From NCBI GenBank assembly GCA_018711755.1, contig DVHY01000204.1:1-9368 (forward strand): a stretch of DNA of 9,368 nucleotides, in the 5' to 3' direction. Position numbers and translations under genes: made by a program. This DNA comes from Candidatus Limivicinus faecipullorum. GTDB lineage: Bacteria > Bacillota > Clostridia > Oscillospirales > Oscillospiraceae. This document shows positions 1 through 6,690 of the stretch, piece after piece. The first letter of the stretch is position 1; every line of letters starts with the position of its first letter. The notes under the pieces are model-generated. The model ran no database searches, had not been told where the DNA came from, and saw nothing but the letters and a program-made list of their open reading frames with translations.

Positions 1-1
1 A

Positions 2-73
2 GTCATGTCCTCATCCTATGATATATCCGACAAGGCCTATATACAGGGAATAGCAGAGGACTTGAAGGATTGA
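2..73 (+). CDS. 3' end of an unidentified upstream gene (partial)
   Basis: An open frame enters from the left edge and ends at TGA 71-73, giving 23 visible residues that finish in GIAEDLKD. The frame is parallel to mfd and stops 27 bp before the mfd -35 box, as expected for an upstream neighbour. The tail is too short to assign a family. pth often precedes mfd in Firmicutes, but this end does not resemble a Pth C-terminus that I recognise. No intrinsic terminator is visible between this stop and the mfd promoter. The stretch is short enough that it could be a chance open frame. Confidence 0.35.
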   Translation, partial: VMSSSYDISDKAYIQGIAEDLKD

Positions 74-99
74 ACCTGGGCTCAGCTGACTGAAAACGA

Positions 100-128
100 T
101 TGAAAAGATAAAAAATAGGTGCTATAAT
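100..128 (+). promoter_or_regulatory. SigA-type promoter with extended -10 for mfd
   Basis: TTGAAA (100-105) and TATAAT (123-128) are separated by exactly 17 bp, and TG at 120-121 adds an extended -10. The -35 matches the consensus at five of six positions and the -10 at all six. The predicted transcription start is about 135-136, the same place as the mfd ATG, so the mRNA would have essentially no 5' leader. The -35 lies in the second unit of a small tandem repeat (GACTGAAAAC / GATTGAAAAG, 88-107). Confidence 0.85.
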
Positions 129-135
129 CAGCGCC

Positions 136-3100
136 ATGGACATATTGGTAAATCAAATACTGGAGCATAAGGAAGCCGCCGCCCTCCCCTCATTGCTGGA
201 GAGCGGAGGGCTTCCTGCGCTCATTTCCGGCCTGTCCCCGGTACACCGGGCAAACCTGGCGGCGGCCCTGGAGAACAGGCTGGGGCTGCCCCTGGTGGTG
301 GTCTGCCCCGACGACACGGCGGCGGAGAGCTTCGCCCGGGACCTGGAGGCCATGCTGGGCCGGGAGGTGGACAGCCTCATAATGCGGGACTGGGTCTTCT
401 ACCCCGCCGAGGCGGTCTCCCGCCAGGCGGAGCAGAAGCGCCTGGCCACCCTCTACCGCCTGGCTGCGGGCAAGACCCGGATACTCACCGCCTCCGTCTC
501 CGCCCTCATCCAGCGCTGCATGCCCCCGGAGACCCTGCTGGGGGCCGCCCTGGTGATAGAGAACGGGGGCAGCTGTCCCCCGGAGCAGGTGGAGCAGGCC
601 CTGCTGCGCTGCGGCTACAGCCTCACCGACCAGGTGGAGGGCCCGGGCCAGTTCGCCCGCCGGGGCGGTATCCTGGACTTCTTCTCCCCCGGAGACAGGG
701 AGCCGGTGCGCATAGAGTTCTGGGGGGACGAGATAGACTCCATGGGCCATTTCGACACCGAGAGCCAGCGGCGCAGCGAGAGCGTGGACAGCTGCACCAT
801 CCTGCCGGCGGCGGAGACCCTGCCCTCCCTCAGCATAGGCGGGGCGGAGGCCCTGGCCGGGGAGCTGGAGAAGCTGGCGGAGAAATACGCCGGAAAGCGC
901 AGCAGCGAGAACGCCGCCGCCCTGGCCGCCTGCCTGCGCAGCGATGCCGAGGGCTTGAGAAACGGTTTGAACATCAGCGACGCCGACCGCTATCTGCCCC
1001 TTGTCTACCCCATGGCCAGCGGAGCGGACTATATACCTGAGGGGGCCTTCATATTCCTGGACCAGCCGGGCCGCTGCGCCCAGCGGGCCAGGGAGTATGT
1101 GAAGCAGCTGGGGGAGGATATAAAGGAGCTGCAGCGCCGGGGCCGGACCGCCCTGGGGGCGGAGAGCTTCGTCCTCAGCCCCGAGGCCCTGTTCAAGAGG
1201 CTGGAGGACTATCCCCTGTACATGGCGGAGGCCTTCACCGTGGGCAGGATACCCATAGCCCCCAGGACCCTCAGCAGCATCAGCGCAAAGCAGCTGCCCT
1301 CCTACGCCGGCTCCGCCCAGACCGCGGCGGAGGACGTGAGGCAATATTTAAAGCAGAACTACTCCGTGGCGGTGCTCTCCGCCGACCAGCGCCGCTCCCA
1401 GGTGCTTCAGAATTTCTTTAAGGACCAGGGCATAGAGGCCCTGATTTACCGGGAGCTGAAAAAGCTGCCGGAGCCGGGCCGCTGCTGCATATGCCTGGGC
1501 TCGGTGTCCGCGGGCATGGAGTACCCGGCGCTGCGCCTGGCCATTCTCAGCGACGCCCAGCTTATCCGCCGGGGGGAGAAAAAGAAGCAGCAGCACCGGA
1601 AGCTGCCCCCGGGCCGCCAGAGGATAGACAGCTGCGCCGACCTGTCCGTGGGGGACTATGTGGTCCACGAGAACCACGGCATAGGCCGCTTCGCCGGCAT
1701 CGTGAGGATGCAGGTGGACGGCTTCGACAAGGACTATATCAAGATAAACTACGCCGGGACGGATACCCTCTACGTCCCCGCCACCCAGCTGGATTTGGTG
1801 AGCAAGTACACCGGGGCCGGGGAGGAAAAGCCGGTACATCTCAGCAAGATGGGGGGCGCCGACTGGGAGAAAAAACGCAGCCGGGCCAAGGCCAGCGCCA
1901 AGGACATGGCAAAAAAGCTCATCGCCCTCTACGCCCAGCGCCAGCGCCTGCCGGGCTACGCCTTCTCCCCGGACAGCCAGTGGCAGCGGGAGTTCGAGGA
2001 GAACTTCGGCTACACCGAGACCGACGACCAGCTCAGATGCACCGCCGAGATAAAGGCGGACATGGAGAGGGCCGTGCCCATGGACCGGCTCCTGTGCGGG
2101 GACGTGGGCTTCGGCAAGACGGAGGTGGCTCTCCGGGCGGTGATGAAATGCGTGCTGGACGGCAAGCAGGCCGCCATACTGGTGCCTACCACGGTGCTGG
2201 CCCAGCAGCACTATCAGACCGCCTTGCAGCGCTTCTTCGGCTTTCCCGTGGAGATACAGCAGCTCAGCCGCTTCCGCAGCGGCGCGGCGGCCAGCAAGAC
2301 CCTCTCGGACCTGGCCAGCGGCAGGTGCGATCTGGTGATAGGCACCCACCGGCTTTTGAGCAAGGACGTGAAGTTCAAGGACCTGGGGCTGCTGGTGGTG
2401 GACGAGGAGCAGCGCTTCGGCGTGACCCACAAGGAGCACATCAAGGAGCTGAGCCGGGGGGTGGACGTGCTCACCCTGTCCGCCACCCCCATACCCAGGA
2501 CGCTGAACATGGCCATGAGCGGCATCCGGGACATGTCCACCATCGAGGAGCCCCCGGAGGACCGGCTGCCGGTGCAGACCTTCGTCATGGAGCATGACTG
2601 GGGCATAGTGGCCGACGCCATACGCCGGGAGCTGCAGAGAGGCGGCCAGGTCTACTACCTCCACAACCGGGTGGAGGACATAGAGCGCACCGCCGGGCGC
2701 ATCTCCAAGCTCCTGGAGGGGGAGGTCACCGTGGGAGTGGCCCACGGGAAGATGGACAAGAATCAGCTCTCCTCGGTGATGGACGGCGTGGTCAGCGGGG
2801 AGATACAGGTGCTGGTGTGTACCACCATCATAGAGACCGGCATCGACATCCCCAACGTGAACACCCTGATAATCGAGGACGCGGACCACCTGGGCCTGGC
2901 CCAGCTGCACCAGATACGGGGCCGGGTAGGCCGCTCCACCCGCCGGGCCAGCGCCTACCTCACCTTCCGCCGGGACAAGGTGCTCACGGAGATAGCGGAA
3001 AAGCGCCTCAACGCCATCCGGGACTTCGCCCAGTTCGGCTCCGGCTTCAAGATAGCCATGCGGGATCTGGAGATACGGGGAGCGGGAAATCTCCTGGGGG

Positions 3101-3672
3101 CGGAGCAGTCCGGCCACATGATAGACGTGGGCTACGACATGTACATGAAGCTCCTGAGCGAGGCGGTGCTGGAGGCCCGGGGCGTGGAAGTGCCCCAGCG
3201 GGCGGAGTGCTCCGCCGACCTGGCGGTGGCCGCCAACATCCCGGACAGATACATCCCCTCCTCGGAGCAGCGCATGGACATCTACCGGCGCATAGCCCTC
3301 ATCCGCACGGAGGCGGAGGCGGACGACCTCACCGACGAGCTCATCGACCGCTTCGGCGACCCGCCCCCGGGGGTGAACGCCCTCATCCACGTGGCCCTTC
3401 TCAGAGGCGAGGCGGGGAAGGCGGGCATCAGCGACATCGCCCAGAAGCAGGGCTATCTCCGCTTCACCGTGGAGAACTTCGACATGGAGAAGGTGTCGGA
3501 GCTCTACGCCCGGCCGGAGTATAAAGGCAGGTTCAAGGTGGAGGCGGGCTCCAAGCCCTGCCTCAGCCTGAGGATAAAGGACAAAAACCGGGTCATAGAC
3601 GAGGCCCGACGCTTCGCCGCCCTCTGGGGCGGGGAGGGCGCCGCCAAGGGGCCCCCGGAGGCCTCCCCCTGA
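136..3672 (+). CDS. mfd: Transcription-repair coupling factor Mfd
   Basis: Full-length Mfd of 1178 aa, close to family size. It is an ATP-driven DNA translocase that pushes stalled RNA polymerase off lesions and recruits UvrA. Visible domains in order: a UvrB-like N-terminal module (RGGILDFF at 176-183, then RIEFWGDEID); the CarD-like RNA polymerase interaction domain at about 504-560 (VGDYVVHENHGIG); the SF2 translocase with Walker A GDVGFGKT (655-662), DEEQ (756-759), SAT (782-784) and motif VI QIRGRVGR (926-933); RGAGNLLG (981-988); and a C-terminal TRCF domain from about 1020. ATG 136 is chosen because the N-terminus matches the usual Mfd beginning and no other start exists before the in-frame stop at 109-111. 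There is no Shine-Dalgarno before it, and the -10 box is seven bases upstream. The foldase gene begins 84 bp after the stop. Confidence 0.98.
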   Translation: MDILVNQILEHKEAAALPSLLESGGLPALISGLSPVHRANLAAALENRLGLPLVVVCPDDTAAESFARDLEAMLGREVDSLIMRDWVFYPAEAVSRQAEQKRLATLYRLAAGKTRILTASVSALIQRCMPPETLLGAALVIENGGSCPPEQVEQALLRCGYSLTDQVEGPGQFARRGGILDFFSPGDREPVRIEFWGDEIDSMGHFDTESQRRSESVDSCTILPAAETLPSLSIGGAEALAGELEKLAEKYAGKRSSENAAALAACLRSDAEGLRNGLNISDADRYLPLVYPMASGADYIPEGAFIFLDQPGRCAQRAREYVKQLGEDIKELQRRGRTALGAESFVLSPEALFKRLEDYPLYMAEAFTVGRIPIAPRTLSSISAKQLPSYAGSAQTAAEDVRQYLKQNYSVAVLSADQRRSQVLQNFFKDQGIEALIYRELKKLPEPGRCCICLGSVSAGMEYPALRLAILSDAQLIRRGEKKKQQHRKLPPGRQRIDSCADLSVGDYVVHENHGIGRFAGIVRMQVDGFDKDYIKINYAGTDTLYVPATQLDLVSKYTGAGEEKPVHLSKMGGADWEKKRSRAKASAKDMAKKLIALYAQRQRLPGYAFSPDSQWQREFEENFGYTETDDQLRCTAEIKADMERAVPMDRLLCGDVGFGKTEVALRAVMKCVLDGKQAAILVPTTVLAQQHYQTALQRFFGFPVEIQQLSRFRSGAAASKTLSDLASGRCDLVIGTHRLLSKDVKFKDLGLLVVDEEQRFGVTHKEHIKELSRGVDVLTLSATPIPRTLNMAMSGIRDMSTIEEPPEDRLPVQTFVMEHDWGIVADAIRRELQRGGQVYYLHNRVEDIERTAGRISKLLEGEVTVGVAHGKMDKNQLSSVMDGVVSGEIQVLVCTTIIETGIDIPNVNTLIIEDADHLGLAQLHQIRGRVGRSTRRASAYLTFRRDKVLTEIAEKRLNAIRDFAQFGSGFKIAMRDLEIRGAGNLLGAEQSGHMIDVGYDMYMKLLSEAVLEARGVEVPQRAECSADLAVAANIPDRYIPSSEQRMDIYRRIALIRTEAEADDLTDELIDRFGDPPPGVNALIHVALLRGEAGKAGISDIAQKQGYLRFTVENFDMEKVSELYARPEYKGRFKVEAGSKPCLSLRIKDKNRVIDEARRFAALWGGEGAAKGPPEASP

Positions 3673-3709
3673 GCCGGGAAAAAACACACGCAGACCCAAT
3701 CAATTCAGC

Positions 3710-3737
3710 AAAGCCGCAGCCGGGAGCTTTCGGCTTT
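3710..3737 (+). other. Inverted repeat between mfd and the foldase gene
   Basis: AAAGCCG (3710-3716) and CGGCTTT (3731-3737) form a perfect 7-bp stem around a 14-nt loop. A competing inner stem pairs AGCCG (3718-3722) with CGGCT (3731-3735). Only three Ts follow the stem, so it is at best a weak terminator or attenuator. The hairpin ends directly before the purine-rich ribosome binding site (3738-3748) of the next gene and could affect its translation. Its role is not established. Confidence 0.45.
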
Positions 3738-3756
3738 GGAAGGAAGGACGGATAAA

Positions 3757-4968
3757 ATGAAAAAGTTTCTCATCATTCTGCTGGTGGTGTGCCTGGCCTT
3801 TGCGGCGGCCGCCGGGTATCTGCTGGGCCGGAAGGTAGTGGCGGAGGACGCCCAGCCCAGCCCCAGCGCCTCCCCCGCCGGGGAGGAGAGCCAGGAGGCC
3901 ACAGGGGAGCCCATAGAGGCGGAGACTCTGGACTATGAAGCCATCTACGCCCTCCACGACCCGGAGGATATAGTCATGCTGGTGGACGGGGAGGAGATAA
4001 ACTGGGGCGAGTACTTCAGCTGGCTGTACATGAGCGCCATGCAGACCGAGCAGTACTTCGTGGCCATGGCCAGCTACGGCATGCCCATGAGCTGGTCCGA
4101 CCCGGTGGGGGAGGACCCGGCGGAGACCTATGCCGCCGCCGCCCTGGAGGGGGGAGAGAATACCCTCATCCAGATAATGGCCATCCAGGGCTTTGCCGAC
4201 TCCAAGGGCATAGTCCCCTCCCAGGAGACCCTGGACTCCATAGATGAGCAGGTCAAGAGCGACATGGCCGCCACCGTGGGGGAGGAGGGCACCGAGGAGG
4301 ATTTCCAGGAATACCTGGACAGCCTCTACCGCAGCCGGGACGCCTATGACCGCACCATCATGGCAAACTATATAAACGTCCAGAACTTCACCGAGAGCTA
4401 CGGATTGAAGGGCGAGAAGGTCAGCGATGAGCAGGCCCTGGGCTATCTGGAGGAAAACGGCTATGTCTGCGCAAACCACATCCTCCTGGCCACCGTGGAC
4501 CTGAGCACCGGGGAGGCCCTGGACGAGGAGACCGTGGCGGAGAAGAAGGCCCTGGCGGAGAGTCTGGCGGAGGAGCTGAAGGCCATAGAGGAGCCCGACA
4601 AGCTGGTGGAGCGGTTCAAGGAGCTGAAGGAGGAGTACTGCGAGGACACCGGCAAGACCGCCTTCCCCGACGGCTACCTCTTCCGCTCCGGGGAGATGGT
4701 GGAGGAATTTGAAAACGCCGCCATGCTTTTGGAGGAATACGGGGTGTCGGAGCCGGTGGAGTCCCCCTACGGCTACCACATCATCCTGCGCCTGCCCCTG
4801 GACGCCGACGCCCTTATGGGCTATTCCAGCACCGGGGAGGCCCTGAACGCCCGGGAGTATTACGCAAACTACAACTACGCCCTGGAGCTGGACGCCTATC
4901 TGGAGGCCATGGAGGCGGAGTACGCCCCGGACTTCACCCCCCCGGAGCTTGGCGACTACCTGGAGTGA
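3757..4968 (+). CDS. Membrane-anchored parvulin-type peptidyl-prolyl cis-trans isomerase (PrsA/SurA-like foldase)
   Basis: 403 aa. An N-terminal hydrophobic segment (residues 4-24) after MKK acts as signal peptide or membrane anchor, followed by a Ser/Pro/Glu-rich linker (about 31-55), so the body is outside the membrane. The lone Cys12 sits in LVVC, a poor lipobox, so lipidation is doubtful. Residues 75-235 resemble the helical chaperone part of SurA/PrsA-like foldases. The parvulin rotamase domain spans about 239-347: ANHILL (His241), GEMVEEF (Met314, Phe318), and GYHIIL (His341). The expected role is folding of secreted proteins by proline isomerisation. ATG 3757 is preferred over the in-frame TTG 3736 because GGAAGGAAGGA (3738-3748) gives a well-spaced Shine-Dalgarno and MKK starts a normal signal sequence. 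No separate promoter is visible, so co-transcription with mfd is likely. The body is strongly acidic. The subfamily (PrsA or SurA) is uncertain. Confidence 0.88.
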   Translation: MKKFLIILLVVCLAFAAAAGYLLGRKVVAEDAQPSPSASPAGEESQEATGEPIEAETLDYEAIYALHDPEDIVMLVDGEEINWGEYFSWLYMSAMQTEQYFVAMASYGMPMSWSDPVGEDPAETYAAAALEGGENTLIQIMAIQGFADSKGIVPSQETLDSIDEQVKSDMAATVGEEGTEEDFQEYLDSLYRSRDAYDRTIMANYINVQNFTESYGLKGEKVSDEQALGYLEENGYVCANHILLATVDLSTGEALDEETVAEKKALAESLAEELKAIEEPDKLVERFKELKEEYCEDTGKTAFPDGYLFRSGEMVEEFENAAMLLEEYGVSEPVESPYGYHIILRLPLDADALMGYSSTGEALNAREYYANYNYALELDAYLEAMEAEYAPDFTPPELGDYLE

Positions 4969-5020
4969 GCCCATATAAACGGCCCAACAAAAGCGCAAGG
5001 TCTTTTAAGATTTTGAGCTG

Positions 5021-5221
5021 AGACTGTCGAAAAAGCCTCGCAGAGTTTTTTCGCCGCAGCGAAAAAATAAATTAAATCGTTTTCTGCGGCGACATGTGCG
5101 TCGCAGAAAACACTTCTCACGGAGCGAAGTGTCGAATTGTACGCCTTTGGCGTACAACCGAGGCATGGAGCGAAGTGCAAGCCCCTTTTGTTGAAGAAGG
5201 CTATGCCTTCTTCGACAAGCT
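5021..5221 (+). repeat. Hairpin-rich intergenic repeat, copy 1, with imperfect terminal inverted repeats
   Basis: The first 120 bp (5021-5140) match 9249-9368 at 111 of 120 positions with no gap. The ends form imperfect inverted repeats: 5021-5037 against the complement of 5205-5221, 13 of 17 matching. Inside are successive hairpins: TTTTTTCGC/GCGAAAAAA (5046-5054/5059-5067); a 13-bp stem with one G-U pair (5079-5091/5099-5111); ACACTTC/GAAGTGT (5110-5116/5126-5132); TTGTACGCC/GGCGTACAA (5137-5145/5149-5157); and a 14-bp stem with one G-U pair (5188-5201/5205-5218). GGAGCGAAGTG occurs twice (5121-5131, 5167-5177). AGCTGAG flanks it on both sides (5016-5022, 5218-5224) and may be a target duplication, although it overlaps the ends. 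It has the form of a MITE-like element or structured intergenic repeat. The exact right boundary is uncertain because copy 2 is truncated. Confidence 0.8.
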
Positions 5222-5222
5222 G

Positions 5223-5255
5223 AGCGCAAAGCCTTTGCAGGCTTTGCGCTTTCTT
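5223..5255 (+). terminator. Intrinsic terminator of the mfd-foldase transcription unit
   Basis: AGCGCAAAGCC (5223-5233) and GGCTTTGCGCT (5240-5250) form a perfect 11-bp stem with a 6-nt loop, followed by a T-rich tail TTTCTT (5250-5255). It lies 254 bp after the foldase stop, just past the repeat element and 24 bp before the next -35 box, so it separates the two transcription units. AAAGCGCAA at about 4990-4998 could also pair with TTGCGCTTT of the right arm, a competing long-range fold. Confidence 0.75.
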
Positions 5256-5278
5256 AATAAAAGCAAAGAAAGTCCCTG

Positions 5279-5307
5279 TTGAAAAGGGGAGCGAGATAAT
5301 ATAGAAT
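5279..5307 (+). promoter_or_regulatory. SigA-type promoter of the acylation cassette
   Basis: TTGAAA (5279-5284) and TAGAAT (5302-5307) are 17 bp apart, each matching consensus at five of six positions. Transcription would start near 5314, leaving a leader of about 27 nt that holds a purine-rich ribosome binding site (GGGGAGAAGGG, 5324-5334) before ATG 5341. AT-rich bases around 5295-5310 offer other -10 registers, but this one has the best spacing. Confidence 0.7.
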
Positions 5308-5340
5308 ATACGGGAAAACGATTGGGGAGAAGGGCTGAGT

Positions 5341-6153
5341 ATGAAGCTGAAAAAGAGCCTGTGGCTGCTGCTGTCCCTGTGGCTGCTGTGCCTGAGCGGC
5401 TGCGGCGGAGGGGAGAGCGGCCCCGCCGCCCTGCCGGAGGCCGGACCGGAGACGGCCCTGCCCGCCCCGGCGGCCCTCACGCCGGAGCCTGCGCCCGAGC
5501 CCACGCCGCAGCCTACGCCGGAGCCCCCGGTGCCGGAGACCATAGAGGAGTCCTGGTTCGACGACGCCCTCTTTATCGGCGACTCCATCACCGGCATGCT
5601 CAGCTCCTATACCCTGCTGAACGGAGGTCTGGGAGAGGCGGACATCATCTACGCCAACAGCTATTCCTGCCACGGCGCCGTGGAGGAGGGCACCCTGCTG
5701 CCCTATCAGGGGGAGAAGCTGAGCATGGCGGAGCTGGTGGAGAGGACCGGGGCGGGAAAGGCCTTTTTCCTGTTGGCCATGAACGACCTGAGCCGCACGC
5801 CGGAGCAGGTGACGGACTGCTGGGCCGTGGTGCTGGAGGATATCCGCAGCCGCTGCCCGGATACGGAGATATTCATCCAGTCCGGCACCCCTCTCTTTAC
5901 CGAGACGGGCTATTTCAGCAACGAGAACGTGGAGCTTCTCAATGAGGCCCTCAAGGAGTTCTGCCTGGAAAACGGCTGCGTCTATGTGGATATCGCCCGG
6001 GGCCTGAAGGACGGGGATGGCATGATGCAGGGGAAGTTCAGCCTGGACTACGCCCACTTCAACGGCCAGGGCTGCCAGGTGTGGATAGATGCCCTGATGG
6101 ACAGAGACAATTACTATTACTCCCAGGATGTGGGGACAGAGGAGGAGACTTGA
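5341..6153 (+). CDS. SGNH/GDSL-family lipoprotein (putative esterase or acyltransferase)
   Basis: 270 aa lipoprotein. The signal peptide ends in a textbook lipobox LSGC with Cys21, so the mature protein should be anchored on the outer face of the membrane. A Pro/Glu/Thr-rich spacer (about 44-66) follows. The SGNH hydrolase domain (about 70-260) carries block I FIGDSIT with nucleophile Ser82, block III AMND with Asn148, and block V DYAH with Asp236 and His239. The catalytic set is therefore complete. The usual Gly of the GxND motif is Ala146. The family removes or transfers acyl groups on sugars or lipids; the substrate here is unknown. ATG 5341 is supported by a purine-rich RBS and the promoter at 5279-5307. 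Its stop overlaps the next start (TGATG), indicating translational coupling. It is the first gene of the cassette ending in MBOAT and DHHW, which suggests action on the same acylated glycan. Confidence 0.85.
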   Translation: MKLKKSLWLLLSLWLLCLSGCGGGESGPAALPEAGPETALPAPAALTPEPAPEPTPQPTPEPPVPETIEESWFDDALFIGDSITGMLSSYTLLNGGLGEADIIYANSYSCHGAVEEGTLLPYQGEKLSMAELVERTGAGKAFFLLAMNDLSRTPEQVTDCWAVVLEDIRSRCPDTEIFIQSGTPLFTETGYFSNENVELLNEALKEFCLENGCVYVDIARGLKDGDGMMQGKFSLDYAHFNGQGCQVWIDALMDRDNYYYSQDVGTEEET

Positions 6154-6641
6154 TGAAAATGATGAAGAGATTCGCCGCGGCGGCGCTGAGCCTGCTGCTG
6201 GTCCCGGGCCTGGCGGCCTGCTCCGGCGGCGGCGACAAGGCGGACTTTGAGATGGACGTGCAGCAGGTCTATGGGGAGCTGACGGCTCTGCCGGATATGC
6301 CCGCCATGATAGAGCTGCCGGAGGACAAGGCTCTGGACTTCCTGGGGCTGGACTACTCCCAGTGTGTCCAGGCCGTCGCTGCCATCAGCGCAATGAACAT
6401 CCAGGCCGACGAGATATGGCTGGTGGAGGCCAAGGACGGCTCCGCCGCTGCGGAGATAGAGGAGCTGGCCCGAGCCCGGGTAGAGCAGCGGATGGAAGAG
6501 TTTAAAAACTACGCCCCCGACCAGTACCAGGTGCTGGAAAACGCCGCTATTCTCCGGGAAGGGAACTATGTGGTGCTTTTGGCGTCTCAGGATATAGAGT
6601 CACTGAAGGATGCCTTCAACAAGGCGGCGGGCATAGACTGA
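6153..6641 (+). CDS. DUF4358 lipoprotein
   Basis: 162 aa. The signal peptide ends in lipobox LAAC with Cys23, predicting a lipid-anchored extracellular protein. The mature part has the DUF4358 pattern: a segment with DEIWLVEAKD (about 89-98), a helical stretch rich in Glu, Ala and Arg, then FKNYAPDQY and a C-terminal GNYVVLLAS strand. No enzymatic motif is visible and the family has no assigned reaction. The start at ATG 6153 overlaps the preceding stop by one base, with GGAGGAG at 6141-6147; a longer in-frame extension back to 6081 would run deep into the SGNH gene and lacks a signal sequence at its start. An intrinsic terminator begins directly after the stop. From its position between an SGNH protein and an MBOAT/DHHW pair, an accessory or scaffold role in surface acylation is plausible. 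Confidence 0.85.
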   Translation: MKMMKRFAAAALSLLLVPGLAACSGGGDKADFEMDVQQVYGELTALPDMPAMIELPEDKALDFLGLDYSQCVQAVAAISAMNIQADEIWLVEAKDGSAAAEIEELARARVEQRMEEFKNYAPDQYQVLENAAILREGNYVVLLASQDIESLKDAFNKAAGID

Positions 6642-6642
6642 A

Positions 6643-6677
6643 AAAAGCCCGGGGGTCTGGAGCCCCCGGCTTTTGTT
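6643..6677 (+). terminator. Intrinsic terminator inside the acylation cassette
   Basis: AAAAGCC (6643-6649) pairs with GGCTTTT (6668-6674), and GGGGG (6651-6655) pairs with CCCCC (6663-6667). One C (6650) is bulged and the loop has 7 nt. TTTTGTT follows (6671-6677). The 12-bp GC-rich stem with a U-rich tail predicts efficient termination after the DUF4358 gene. The MBOAT ribosome binding site starts at the next base, so this hairpin splits the cassette into two expression levels unless it is read through. Confidence 0.9.
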
Positions 6678-6684
6678 GGGAGAG
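6678..6684 (+). promoter_or_regulatory. Ribosome binding site that points to a CTG start for the MBOAT gene
   Basis: GGGAGAG at 6678-6684 is the only Shine-Dalgarno-like stretch near the MBOAT start. From GGGAG there are 8 nt to CTG 6691, the ideal distance. It lies downstream of, or overlaps, the upstream TTG codons at 6673 and 6676, so it cannot serve them. Confidence 0.65.
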
Positions 6685-6690
6685 ATAGTT

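Noticed and set aside
93..102. Ten-base match AAAACGATTG shared by 93-102 and 5315-5324
   Set aside because: It has different positions relative to the two promoters (over the -35 in one, downstream of +1 in the other), so a shared operator is not supported; chance is likely.
1491..2597. Second + strand frame inside mfd of about 370 codons
   Set aside because: It lies wholly inside mfd in another frame, is rich in Gly, Arg and Pro, and has no domain.
1348..3699. Very long open frame on the minus strand opposite mfd
   Set aside because: It is fully antisense to a certain mfd gene and has low-complexity, His/Gly/Leu-rich composition with no recognisable domain. It is an artefact of GC-rich codon positions.
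3736..3756. TTG 3736 as an earlier start of the foldase gene
   Set aside because: It is inside the hairpin right arm and has no RBS. ATG 3757 has a strong, well-spaced RBS and opens a normal signal sequence.
3700..4998. Long minus-strand open frame opposite the foldase gene
   Set aside because: Antisense to a gene with clear parvulin motifs, no RBS or domain, and composition typical of a shadow frame.
5005..5282. Small open frames on both strands within the repeat region (62 and 74 codons)
   Set aside because: They read through inverted repeats and a terminator, and lack RBSs. Such frames in structured repeats are often annotated as hypothetical proteins, but nothing supports translation.
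6081..6152. Longer N-terminus for the DUF4358 protein starting inside the SGNH gene
   Set aside because: It would hide the signal peptide internally. ATG 6153 with GGAGGAG and a lipobox 20 residues later is clearly better.
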